Shown one piece after another: positions 34,652 to 45,069 of a stretch of DNA of 64,000 nucleotides. Position numbers and translations under genes: made by a program. Positions within the stretch are counted from its first letter, which is position 1, and each line of letters opens with the position of its first letter. The notes below the pieces were generated by a model, which had not been told where the DNA came from, ran no database searches, and saw nothing but the letters and a program-made list of their open reading frames with translations. The stretch is from Mesorhizobium sp. (GTDB lineage: Bacteria; Pseudomonadota; Alphaproteobacteria; Rhizobiales; Rhizobiaceae): the NCBI RefSeq assembly GCF_024710845.1, contig NZ_JANJTZ010000066.1:186001-250000 (forward strand), in the 5' to 3' direction.

Positions 34652-35787
34652 GCGAGCAGGGCGATACGACCACTCTCACCGCCCGTCTACTCGAGCGCGC
34701 CGCGCCGAAGCGGGCCGACTTCGAGGACCTTGTGATCGTGCCGCTCTTTGCGGTGGTGGTCGCCCTGATCCTCGGCGGCGTGGCCATGCTGGCAACCAAT
34801 GTCGATCTCGAAACGATCGGGCGTTCCTACGTGGCGCTCGCCTACGGCTCGGTCGGATCGATCAATGCGCTGTCGGAGACGATCACCGCCGCAACGCCGC
34901 TCATACTCGCCGGACTGGGCGTGGCGCTCGGCTTCCGCGCCGGCCTGTTCAATATCGGCGCCGAAGGCCAGATCCTGATGGGCGGCATGGCGGCGGTTGT
35001 CGTCGGCTTCAGCTTCACCGGGCTGCCGATGCTCGTGCACCTGCCGCTGGCCCTACTGGCCGGTATCGTCGCCGGTGCTCTCTACGCTGCGATCGCGGGT
35101 TGGATCCGGGCGGCGACGGGCGCGCACGAGGTGATCCTGACGATCATGCTGAACATGATCTCCTACCGTCTCGTCGACTACATGCTGAGAATGCCCGCGA
35201 TCCAGCGGCCCGGGCGATCCGATCCGATCTCCAGTTCGGTCCTGCCAAGCGCCGAGTTGCCCCGGCTCTTGGAATGGATCGGGCCTAACCTGCGCCTGCA
35301 TTCGGGCGTCTTCCTGATGCTTGCCGCGGTGCTGTTCGTCTACTGGCTGCTGTTCAAGAGCACGATCGGCTTCGAGTTCCGCGCCAGCGGCGAGAGCCCC
35401 GAGGCTGCGCGTTTCGCGGGCATGCGCTCCGGCCTGATCATCGTTTTGGTGATGGCGCTCGGCGGGGCCCTTGCCGGCCTTGCCGGAGCGAACCAGGTCC
35501 TCGGCGTCCTGGGCCGTGCGTCTTCGGGCTTCTCCGCCGGCATAGGCTTCGATGCCCTGGCCGTCGCCTTGCTCGGTCGTTCTCATCCTTTCGGCGTGGT
35601 GGTCGCCGGGCTTCTGTTCGGCGCGCTGGAAGCAGGCGGACGCCAGATGCAGGTGGACGCCGGCGTCAGCATCGACCTGATCGGCATCATCCAGTCGCTC
35701 ATCATCCTGTTCATCGCCGCACCGCTGGTGGTACGCGCGCTCTTCCCGTGGGGGTTCCGCAAGGCGGCCCCGGCAAGCAAGGAGTAG
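34648..35787 (+). CDS. ABC permease, BMP-type importer (first permease)
   Basis: A 379-residue inner-membrane permease of the BPD_transp_2 family (YufP/NupP type). It has about nine or ten hydrophobic segments and the family block GLFNIGAEGQILMGGMAAV. Its N-terminal 30 residues are hydrophilic. The start overlaps the ATPase stop by four bases. It should form a heterodimer with the next gene product. Confidence 0.91.
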   Translation: MSEQGDTTTLTARLLERAAPKRADFEDLVIVPLFAVVVALILGGVAMLATNVDLETIGRSYVALAYGSVGSINALSETITAATPLILAGLGVALGFRAGLFNIGAEGQILMGGMAAVVVGFSFTGLPMLVHLPLALLAGIVAGALYAAIAGWIRAATGAHEVILTIMLNMISYRLVDYMLRMPAIQRPGRSDPISSSVLPSAELPRLLEWIGPNLRLHSGVFLMLAAVLFVYWLLFKSTIGFEFRASGESPEAARFAGMRSGLIIVLVMALGGALAGLAGANQVLGVLGRASSGFSAGIGFDALAVALLGRSHPFGVVVAGLLFGALEAGGRQMQVDAGVSIDLIGIIQSLIILFIAAPLVVRALFPWGFRKAAPASKE

Positions 35788-35793
35788 ACCGCC

Positions 35794-37056
35794 ATGGCGA
35801 TCGAAACAGTGCCGGCCAACCGCAAGCTTGATACACAGGCGGGCCGCCAGAGCAGGATCGCGGCCGTCCTGTTGATCGGTCTTTCCGCCTTGACTGCGAT
35901 GGTCTTTGCCCAGGTCGGCGACGGCGACGCGGTGTTCAGGCTGTCGCGCGCAACCGACGCAATCGTATTGCCGGACCTCGCCGTGCCGGCAATGGAATTC
36001 AACTACATCGCGGCGGGCATTCTCGCCTTCCTCGGCGTCCGCCTGTGGATCCGGGGCGGTTCGGGACGCATCTCGCTGTCGCTCGGCTTCGGATTGCTGC
36101 TCGCGGTCGCGGCGTTCCTCGTCTGGGCGACGGTCGGCAAGGCGTTCTCGCTGACCGGCATGCTGCAGGCGACCGTCGTGCGGGCGGTGCCGATTGCGCT
36201 TGGAGCACTCGCGGGCGTGCTTTCAGAACGGGTAGCGGTAACCAACATCGCCATCGAGGGAATGTTGCTGGCCGGCGCCTTTACCGGCGCGCTGGCAGGA
36301 TCTCTGCTCGGCGGCTGGGGCGGCGTCGCGGCCGCAGTGGTGGTCGGCGGGCTGTTCGGCCTGCTACTTGCTGCGCTGGTCGTCACCTACCGGGTCGACC
36401 AGATCATCGCCGGCGTCGTGATCAACCTCTTCGTCCTCGGCGTCACGTCCTATGTCAGCAGCCAGGTGTTCCAGGAATATCGCTTCCTCAACAACGCGCC
36501 GGTGTTCCGGGTGATCAGCATTCCGCTCCTCTCCGACATCCCGGTCATCGGGCCGGTGCTGTTCCAGCAGAACATCTTCGTCTACGGGGCGCTGATCATG
36601 GTGGCGGTGGCCACCTACTACCTGTTCTATACGCGCAGCGGGCTGCGCGCCCGCGCCGTGGGCGAGCACCCGCGCGCGGCGGACACGCTGGGCATCGACG
36701 TCTATCGGATCCGCTACGTGAACGTGACGATCGCGGGCATGGTCGCCGGTTTCGGCGGCGCGTGGCTGACGCTCGGTCTGGTCGGGCGCTTCGACGAGAA
36801 TATGACTGGCGGCCGCGGTTTCATCGCGCTCGCGGCCATGATCTTCGGCCGCTGGCACCCGGTCGGCGCGCTGATGGCGGCACTGATTTTCGGCTTTGCC
36901 GATTCCCTGCAGCAGAAGCTCGCGCTGCTGCAGACCCCGATCCCGGCGGAATTCCTGGCGATGGCGCCCTATCTGGCCACGATCGTCGTCGTCGCCGGCC
37001 TGATCGGCCGTGCCCGCGCTCCAGCCGCCGACGGAAAACCCTACATCAAGGAGTGA
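35794..37056 (+). CDS. ABC permease, BMP-type importer (second permease)
   Basis: A 420-residue permease of the YufQ/NupQ type. It has about ten hydrophobic segments with the characteristic VTNIAIEGMLLAGAFTGALAG and VGEHPRAADTLGIDVYRIRY. It is longer at the N-terminus than typical homologues (about 300-320 residues), with two extra hydrophobic segments before residue 110. It is six bases downstream of the first permease gene and ends the operon. A 10-bp hairpin lies 58 bases past its stop. Confidence 0.91.
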   Translation: MAIETVPANRKLDTQAGRQSRIAAVLLIGLSALTAMVFAQVGDGDAVFRLSRATDAIVLPDLAVPAMEFNYIAAGILAFLGVRLWIRGGSGRISLSLGFGLLLAVAAFLVWATVGKAFSLTGMLQATVVRAVPIALGALAGVLSERVAVTNIAIEGMLLAGAFTGALAGSLLGGWGGVAAAVVVGGLFGLLLAALVVTYRVDQIIAGVVINLFVLGVTSYVSSQVFQEYRFLNNAPVFRVISIPLLSDIPVIGPVLFQQNIFVYGALIMVAVATYYLFYTRSGLRARAVGEHPRAADTLGIDVYRIRYVNVTIAGMVAGFGGAWLTLGLVGRFDENMTGGRGFIALAAMIFGRWHPVGALMAALIFGFADSLQQKLALLQTPIPAEFLAMAPYLATIVVVAGLIGRARAPAADGKPYIKE

Positions 37057-37113
37057 CCGTGGGGCAGGGTGAGAGCCGCGCAGGATCTTCATGATGCCGA
37101 ACCCTGCGATGCA

Positions 37114-37138
37114 CGAGGCGGGCCGGAAGCCCGCCTCG
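37114..37138 (+). terminator. Hairpin between convergent BMP operon and ALDH gene
   Basis: A perfect 10-bp stem CGAGGCGGGC / GCCCGCCTCG with a five-base loop sits between the convergent stops at 37056 and 37177. Only three T follow on the plus strand, so it is at best a weak intrinsic terminator, possibly bidirectional with help from Rho. Confidence 0.5.
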
Positions 37139-37176
37139 ACATTTCGCGAAGCCGTGTCGGGGGCGCTGGCCCGCCT

Positions 37177-38703
37177 TTACTCGATGTCGAAGGAGACGCC
37201 CTGCGCCAGGGGTAGCGCCTTGGAATAGTTCACCGTGTTGGTGGCGCGGCGCATATAGGCCTTCCAGGCGTCTGAACCGCTCTCGCGGCCACCGCCGGTC
37301 TCCTTCTCGCCGCCGAACGCGCCGCCGATCTCGGCTCCCGACGTGCCGATGTTGACGTTGGCGATGCCGCAGTCCGAGCCGTCGACCGCCAGGAAGCGCT
37401 CGGCCTCCTGCATGTTCAGCGTGAAGATCGACGACGACAGGCCGGCGGCGACCGCATTGTGGTCCTCAAGGGCTGCGTCGAAGTCAGAATATTTCATCAC
37501 GTAGAGGATCGGCGCGAACGTTTCTTCCAGAACAGGGCCGGCCTGTTTCGGCATCTCCACCAGCGCCGGCTTGACGTAGTAGGCCGTCTCCTTGCCTGCG
37601 TCCGCCACGCGCTCGCCGCCGGTGACCGTGCCGCCATCGGCCCGCGCCGCGTCCAGCGCCTTGTGCATGTTGTCGAAGGCCGCCTTGTCGATCAGCGGTC
37701 CGACGAGGGCGGAGGTTTCGAGCGGGTTGCCGACGGAGACGCTCTGATAGGCCTTCTTCAGGCGCGGAACGAGCTGGTCATAGATGCTGTCGTGCACGAA
37801 GAGGCGACGCAGCGTCGTGCAGCGCTGGCCGGCCGTGCCCATGGCGCCGAAGGCGATGGCGCGCAGCGCCATGTCGAGATCGGCCGACGGGCAGACGATG
37901 CCGGCATTATTGCCGCCGAGCTCTAGGATCGAGCGGGCGAAACGCTTCGCAAGCCGCGGGCCGACTTCCTTGCCCATGCGGGTCGAGCCTGTCGCCGAGA
38001 CCAGCGCCACCTTCGGATGGTCGACCAGCGCCTCGCCGGCCGCCCGGTCGCCGATGAGCACTGTCGACAGGCTCTCCGGCGCGTCGCCGAAACGGGCGAG
38101 TGCGCGCTCCAGGATCGCCTGAGAGGCGAGCGCGGTGAGCGGCGTCTTTTCCGACGGCTTCCAGACGACCGAATTGCCGCAGACGAGCGCCAGGGCGGCA
38201 TTCCAGGACCAGACAGCGACGGGGAAGTTGAAGGCCGAGATGATGCCCACCACGCCGAGCGGATGCCAGGTTTCCATCATGCGGTGGCCGGGGCGCTCGG
38301 TGGCGATGGTCAGTCCGTAGAGCTGGCGCGACAAGCCGACAGCGAAGTCGCAGATGTCGATCATTTCCTGCACCTCGCCCAGGCCTTCGGAGGCGATCTT
38401 GCCGGCCTCAATGGAGACGAGGCGGCCGAGGTCGGCCTTTGCGGCGCGCAGTTCCTCGCCCAGCAGGCGCACCAGCTCGCCGCGCTTCGGCGCCGGCACC
38501 AGTCGCCACTCCTTGAAGGCCTGGTGGGCCGCCTCGATCGCGGCAGCCGCCTCGGCGGACGATACCGGCTTGAGCCGAGCGATCTCCTCGCCGCTGACCG
38601 GGCTGAAGGAGGCCATGCCGCCGCCCGTCCAGGCCGCGCGCGGCACGCCCAGCCTGTCCAGAATGGCGGCGGTTTCCTGCTTCACGTCGACAGACTTGCT
38701 CAT
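37177..38703 (-). CDS. amaB: ALDH7-family aldehyde dehydrogenase (L-aminoadipate-semialdehyde type)
   Basis: A 508-residue aldehyde dehydrogenase close to antiquitin (ALDH7A1) and bacterial AmaB. It oxidises piperideine-6-carboxylate/aminoadipate semialdehyde in lysine breakdown. Signatures are WHPLGVVGIISAFNFPVAVW, the general-base block LELGGNNAGIV and the nucleophile in GTAGQRCTTLRR. GGAG lies eight bases before the ATG. Its neighbours do not include other lysine catabolic genes, so the assignment rests on family resemblance. It is alone on its strand between the BMP operon and the CaiB gene. Confidence 0.86.
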   Translation of the reverse strand: MSKSVDVKQETAAILDRLGVPRAAWTGGGMASFSPVSGEEIARLKPVSSAEAAAAIEAAHQAFKEWRLVPAPKRGELVRLLGEELRAAKADLGRLVSIEAGKIASEGLGEVQEMIDICDFAVGLSRQLYGLTIATERPGHRMMETWHPLGVVGIISAFNFPVAVWSWNAALALVCGNSVVWKPSEKTPLTALASQAILERALARFGDAPESLSTVLIGDRAAGEALVDHPKVALVSATGSTRMGKEVGPRLAKRFARSILELGGNNAGIVCPSADLDMALRAIAFGAMGTAGQRCTTLRRLFVHDSIYDQLVPRLKKAYQSVSVGNPLETSALVGPLIDKAAFDNMHKALDAARADGGTVTGGERVADAGKETAYYVKPALVEMPKQAGPVLEETFAPILYVMKYSDFDAALEDHNAVAAGLSSSIFTLNMQEAERFLAVDGSDCGIANVNIGTSGAEIGGAFGGEKETGGGRESGSDAWKAYMRRATNTVNYSKALPLAQGVSFDIE

Positions 38704-38892
38704 TGCATGCTCTCCGAGTTCTCGTTCGCCGCGCCGGCTTCGCCGCGTCGGACGCCTATACCCGCTATCCGCATATGAACGTCAAGGTCGTCGGCTGCCA
38801 GGAGTGCCTCCTGGGCCGCGACCAACTGTCCTCGGTGAGCCGTGTCCGGCGACCGACCCGGAAGGATGCTCGGAGAAACCCTTCCGCGAGGA

Positions 38893-40095
38893 TCAGATAA
38901 CAGCCTCGGCGGCAAGGCGGCGAAGGTCCGCCTCGCTGTAGCCAAGGTCCCGCAGCACGGCATGAGTATCGCCGCCGAGTTCCGGCGGGGCTACCGTCGC
39001 CGCGATCACCTCGTGGTTGACCTTGAAGCCCAGTGTCGGCAGGTGGATGTCCTGTGGCTCGCCGCCCCACCGCATGGCGCGGACGAATTCGCGGGTTTGC
39101 GCGTGGTTTTCCGCCAATATTTCATCGAGCGAGCGGACTTTCGCGGCGGGAACGCCTGCCGCGTCGAGCGTCTTTTCCCAGTCCAGCGCGCGGCCCGACC
39201 GAAAGATCCGCACCAGTTCTGCGCGCAGTTCAGAGGCGTTGGCCTGGCGGGCGTCCGGACTGCGGAAACGATCGTCTTCCAGAATATCGGGGCGCCCCAA
39301 TCCGGCGCAGAGAGCCCTGAACTGCTTGTCATTGTTGGCGGCGACCATCAGCAGTCCATCCTCTGTCTCGAAGGCGCCGGACGAGGGGCTCTGGCTCCAG
39401 GCCTCGTTGCCCGACGGCTTCGGCGTCCAGCCGGCCGTCAGGTGGCTGGTGACAAGCGATATCATCAGCAGCATCGACGTATCGAGCATTGCGACATCTA
39501 GATAGATTGCCTCGCCGGTGCGCTTCGTCTCGTGCAGCGCCGACACGATGGCGAAGGCCGCGTTGAGGCCAGTCGCATAGTCGACATACGGCGCTCCAAC
39601 CTTCTGCGGACCAGTCTCGACGGTGCCCGTGGTCTTCATGATGCCGCTCATGCCCTGGATGACATGATCGTAGGCGGGGCGACGGCTCATCTCGCCGTCC
39701 TGTCCGAAAGCTGAGATCGAGCAATAGACGATGCGGGGATTGATCTCGCGCACGACGTCGAAGGAGAGGCCGAGCCGGTCGATCGTGCCCGGGCGGAAAT
39801 TCTCGATGAAGACGTCCGCACCGGCGATCAGGCGCTTGAGAATCTCCACGCCTTCGCTGGATTTGAGGTTTAGCGCGACCGATTTCTTGTTGGCGTTCTG
39901 GGTCAGGTAGGCGAGCCCCATGGCTCGCGCGTTCAGCTCCGGCAGGTGCCCCTTGTCGCGCGACCAATCGCCTACGCCGGGCGCCTCGATCTTCAGGACC
40001 TCGGCTCCCATCAGACCGAGCTGATAGGCGGCGTATGGGCCGGCGAGCACCTGGGTTAGGTCGATGACGCGCACGCCGGCGAGGGGCTGAAACAT
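38893..40095 (-). CDS. CaiB/BaiF family (class III) CoA-transferase
   Basis: A 400-residue class III CoA-transferase that moves CoA between carboxylic acids, related to formyl-CoA and carnitine CoA-transferases. It begins PLAGVRVIDLTQVLAGPYAA, continues with ANKKSVALNLKSSEG and NFRPGTIDRLGL, and has PAYDHVIQGMSG, in which the Asp is the catalytic residue. I chose ATG 40095, with GGAG seven bases upstream; open sequence above it has the wrong spacing. It follows the hydrolase gene with a 115-bp gap. The CoA donor and acceptor are unknown. Confidence 0.88.
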   Translation of the reverse strand: MFQPLAGVRVIDLTQVLAGPYAAYQLGLMGAEVLKIEAPGVGDWSRDKGHLPELNARAMGLAYLTQNANKKSVALNLKSSEGVEILKRLIAGADVFIENFRPGTIDRLGLSFDVVREINPRIVYCSISAFGQDGEMSRRPAYDHVIQGMSGIMKTTGTVETGPQKVGAPYVDYATGLNAAFAIVSALHETKRTGEAIYLDVAMLDTSMLLMISLVTSHLTAGWTPKPSGNEAWSQSPSSGAFETEDGLLMVAANNDKQFRALCAGLGRPDILEDDRFRSPDARQANASELRAELVRIFRSGRALDWEKTLDAAGVPAAKVRSLDEILAENHAQTREFVRAMRWGGEPQDIHLPTLGFKVNHEVIAATVAPPELGGDTHAVLRDLGYSEADLRRLAAEAVI

Positions 40096-40210
40096 CAGAT
40101 TGCTCCACCAGAAGAAATGTATATCGGGGCCTGCCCTTCGCGGGCCTCCGTCTTGCCGGCCTTCTCGACCGGTCGCGCGCCACGGCGTTGCCTGGAGACC
40201 GTCATGGCGG

Positions 40211-41163
40211 CTACTTGCGCTTGAACAGGAGACAGCAATCGCCGACCCGGTCGTCAATCGCTCTGAGCCAACTACGTGCCGCGGAACTTCCGCGCACGTG
40301 CGCGTCGAGGAAGGCGAGCGTGAGCTGGCGCACCGCATTCTGCTGGGAGGGCACCTGCGTCTGCAGGCCGTTGTCGGCAAACCCGCCGAGATAGTGGTCG
40401 CCGTCTTCGAGCACGGCGAGATACTTGCCGCCCGCGGGCGCAAGGTCGAACGGTTCCGACTTCCAGTGCCAGTCGCCGCCCTTGGCGCCCTGGTCGAGTG
40501 TGCCGGTGACGGTGAGCACAGGGCCGTCCATGCCGTTCCACGAGCCATCGCGCAGGCCTTGCTGGTCGCGCCCCTGGGCGCTGAGCAGGATAGCTGCGCC
40601 GAAGCGGTCGTCGCGGAAGCGGCGGGCTTGCCCGCCGGGCAGGTCGATTTCCGCTCCGGCAGAAAGCTGCGCGGTGTAGGCGCCGAAGGAATGCCCGGCG
40701 ATGGCGCCCGGGATCGGCCGGTCGGGCCGGCCGCTCGTTGCGTCGAGCACGCTGTCGAGCTTGTCCATCAGGGAGTTGGCGGTGGCAATTCGTTCAAGCC
40801 AGTGCTCCGGGGCATGCAGAATCTCGTGCATCCGCGCGCGTACGGCCGGCATCTGCGTCCAGCGGGAAAGATCGGCGTCGGGATCGAGGCCAAGCTCCGG
40901 CTCGTGGAGCGCTACACGGCCGATCGCGTCGGCGAATGTTGGCTGGATCACCAGATAGCCGTGGCGCGCCCAGTAGCCGGCAAGATCGGCGTATCCGCGC
41001 CCGTTCGAGCCGAGGCCGTGACAGAACAGGACGAAGCCCAAGGGCGTACGGTCGGCCGGCCAGCGACAGGTCAGACCGGGACCGATGCCAGGCTCGCCGG
41101 CGAGTACGTCGTGCGCTTCTCGCACATCGCCCGCGGCGATGTCGCTCGCATAGGGAACGTCCG

Positions 41164-41167
<4 letters not shown>
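40211..41167 (-). CDS. Alpha/beta hydrolase (chlorophyllase/PAF-acetylhydrolase-like)
   Basis: A 318-residue alpha/beta hydrolase. The oxyanion strand reads VLFCHGLGSNGRG, the nucleophile elbow is GHSFGAY, and a late DGDHYLGG provides the probable catalytic His. No signal peptide is seen, so it is cytoplasmic. Its ATG overlaps the stop of the oligopeptide ABC ATPase gene (ATGA), so it is expressed with the transporter. It may hydrolyse an ester or amide in the imported compound. The substrate is not readable. Confidence 0.78.
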
Positions 41168-42185
<1,018 letters not shown>

Positions 42186-42189
<4 letters not shown>

Positions 42190-44117
42190 TGCGCGGCCTC
42201 CAGGGAAAGTTCCTCGGCCCGGATGCAGCGGACCAGGCGATTTGTGCCGGTCAGCGGAATCCGCCTCTCGCAGGCCGCGATCCTGAAATCGCAGCGGTTG
42301 GAAAAGCGGCAGCCGGCGGGCCAGGTGCCGGGACGGGGGACGTTGCCGCGGATCGTCGGCAGCGGCGGATTGCGGTCCGAGGCATGCGGCATCGCCGTCA
42401 GAAGGCCGCGGGTATAGGGGTGGCGCGGCCGGGCAAAAAGCCGCCCGACCTCGGCCATCTCGACCATCTCGCCGGCATACATGACGCTGATGCGGTCGCA
42501 GATGTCGGCGGCGACGGCGAGGTCGTGCGTGACGAACAGGATTGCCATGCCGAACTCCGCCTGCAGGTCGCGGAAGAGGTCGAGGATCTCCTGCTGCACG
42601 GTAACGTCGAGCGCCGTCGTCGGTTCGTCGGCGATCAGCAGCGACGGGTTGCAGCTCAGCGCCCGGGCAATCGCGATGCGCTGAGCCATGCCGCCGGACA
42701 GTTCGTGCGGGAAGGCGCGGGCGCGTTCCTCGGGTCGCGGGATGCCGACGCGATCGATCAGGGCGACGGTCCGCTCCCACGCCTCCTTCTTCGACAGGCC
42801 CTTCTTGGCTCTCAACACCTCGGCGATCTGGCTGCCGACGGTGAAGGCGGGATTGAGGCTGGTCGTCGGATCCTGGAAGACCATCGCGACTTCATTGCCG
42901 CGGACGTGCTGAATCTCGCGCTGCGATAGCGAACGCAGATCCCGACCGTTGAGCATGATCGAGCCGTGCGTGGTGCGCAGTGCGACGCTCGTCAGGCCGA
43001 GGATAGCCAGGCCCGTCAGCGTCTTGCCGCTGCCGGATTCGCCGACGAGGCCGAGCGTCTCGCCCTTCGCGATGGAGAGCGAGAGATCGGTGATGAGCGG
43101 CACGCCCGTCCCGTCCTGCGACGCCACGGTCACCTGCAGGCCTTCGACGCGGAGCACTTCGTCCGGGCGGAGAGGGGGCAGGGCGGCGGCGGAGGGTTCG
43201 ACCGCGCTCGCCGCCTCGAACCGCGCGACGGGCGTATCGTGCCGCGCCGCCACCGTGATGCCGCGTCCGATCCCGTCGCGGATCACGTCGCCGATCAGGT
43301 TGACCGACAGGACCGTGAGGATAATCGCGATGCCGGGCGGAATGGCGAGAAACGGGTGCAGGTCCATATAGGCGGCGGCGGTCGAGAGCATCGTGCCCCA
43401 GCTCGCGTCCGGCGGCTGCACCCCGAGACCGATGAAGCTCAGGCCGGCCTCGGCCAAAAGCACGGCGCCCACGGTCAGCGTCGTCTGGACGATCAGCGGC
43501 GGAGCGATGTTGGGCAGGATGTGGCGGAGGAGGATGCGGCTGTCGGAGGCGCCGATGACGCGCGCGGAGCGAACGTAGACCTCCTCGCGCTCGGCCAGCA
43601 CGACGCCGCGCGCCAGCCGCAGGAACGAGGTGGAGAACAGGATGCCGAGCGCGATCATCGCCTTGTGCAGCCCGGTGCCGAGCAGGGCGAGGATTACGAT
43701 CGCGACCATGATGCCGGGGATCGAGACGATCGCCTCGACGACGCGCATGACGATCCAGTCCCACCAGCCGCCGCGATAGCCGATGAACAGCCCGATCGGC
43801 ACGCCGATGAGAAGCGCGATCGTCGTCGCCTCGGCGGCGGCGATGACGGCGATGCGGCAGCCGTAGATGAGGCGCGAGAGCACGTCGCGGCCGAGGTCGT
43901 CAGTGCCCAGCCAATGCGCGGCCGACGATCCTTGCAGGGAGTCCATCAGGTTCTGCGTCAGCGGGTCGTAGGGCGAGACCAGGTCGGCGAAGATCGCGAG
44001 GAAGAGCAGCAGTGCCAGAACCGCGGCCGCTACCGCAACGATGACGAACGAGCCGCCGGCCAGCCAGCGCGGGCGCCGCGACCGTGTCGCGCCGCTATCA
44101 GTCGCCCGGGCGGTCAC
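42186..44117 (-). CDS. DppC-DppD fusion: ABC permease plus ATPase
   Basis: A 643-residue fusion. Residues 1-300 are a DppC-type permease with the block GTDDLGRDVLSRLIYG and the EAA-like loop ARVIGASDSRILLRHILPN. Residues 320-643 are a DppD-type ATPase with Walker A GESGSGKTLTG near residue 357, signature LSGGMAQRIAIARAL, Walker B LLIADEPTTALD and the oligo_HPY tail. It starts with GTG at 44117, overlapping the dppB stop (GTGA). Such fusions are recurrent in actinobacteria and some alphaproteobacteria. The frame is continuous through the linker. Confidence 0.92.
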
Positions 44118-45058
44118 GACGGCCGCGCCTTGGGATTGAGGAACCCGTAGATCACGTCGGTGGCGAGCTGTACGATGACGACGAGACCGACCATGACGAG
44201 AACCAGCCCCTGGATCATCGGGATGTCCTGCTGGCGCACCGCCGTGATCGCCAGCGTGCCGAGACCGTTGATGGCGAAGACCTGCTCGACGATGAGAGCG
44301 CCACCGAGCAGCACGGTGATCTGGAAGGAGAGCACCGCGACCACCGGCACCATCGCGTTGGTCAGGGCATGTTTCAGGATCACGCGGCGTGCGGACAGGC
44401 CCTGTGCGCGGGCGGCGCGGATATAATCCTGCTGCAGCACGCCGACCATGGCCGAGCGGACCTGGCGGGCGATGGCAGCACTTGAAGACAGACCGAGCGC
44501 TACGGCCGGCAATGTCACGCTGCGCAGCCAGTCCCATGGCGAGACCGAGATCGGCGTGAAACCGGTGGCCGGGAACCAGCGCAGATTGACCGCGAAGATG
44601 GCGACGAGCAGCAGTCCGAACCAGAAATTCGGGATGGCCTGGCCAATGGTGGCGCCGACGGTGGCGAGCCGGTCGATCCACGAGCGCGGCCGGAGTGCAG
44701 CGGCGACACCTGCCGCTATTCCCACGATGATGGCGATCAGGGCGGAAACCGCCGTCAGCGAAAGCGTGACGGGAAGACGCTGCATGACGGCCCCCGTGAC
44801 GCTCACGCTGTTGAAGAAGGAATTCCCCAGGTCCCCTCGCACCGCCCGCCCGAGCCACTGGACATAGCGCACGACGATCGGCTGGTTCAGCCCCAGCCGT
44901 TCGCGCACCATCTCGTGCTGCTCCTGAGTGCCCGTGTCGCCGATGATGAGATCGACCGGGTCGCTCGGGAGCAGCGACGTGAAGGAAAACGTCAGCACCG
45001 ATACGATGAACAGCAGCGGCGCCAGGGCCAGCAACCGCCGGAAAACGAGCCTGAGCAC
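44114..45058 (-). CDS. Peptide-type ABC transporter permease (DppB type)
   Basis: A 314-residue inner-membrane permease of the DppB/OppB family with six hydrophobic segments. The first is near residues 9-30. The family motif VTFSFTSLLPSDPVDLIIGD and the EAA-type loop ARAQGLSARRVILKHALTNAMVP are present. It lies 11 bases after the binding-protein gene and overlaps the dppC-dppD start. Confidence 0.92.
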   Translation of the reverse strand: MLRLVFRRLLALAPLLFIVSVLTFSFTSLLPSDPVDLIIGDTGTQEQHEMVRERLGLNQPIVVRYVQWLGRAVRGDLGNSFFNSVSVTGAVMQRLPVTLSLTAVSALIAIIVGIAAGVAAALRPRSWIDRLATVGATIGQAIPNFWFGLLLVAIFAVNLRWFPATGFTPISVSPWDWLRSVTLPAVALGLSSSAAIARQVRSAMVGVLQQDYIRAARAQGLSARRVILKHALTNAMVPVVAVLSFQITVLLGGALIVEQVFAINGLGTLAITAVRQQDIPMIQGLVLVMVGLVVIVQLATDVIYGFLNPKARPS

Positions 45059-45069
45059 GACGCCTCGAT

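Noticed and set aside
37114-37138. Strong intrinsic terminator between the BMP operon and the ALDH gene
   Set aside because: The stem is perfect but only three T follow on the plus strand and none suitable on the minus strand, so I list it as a weak terminator-like hairpin only.
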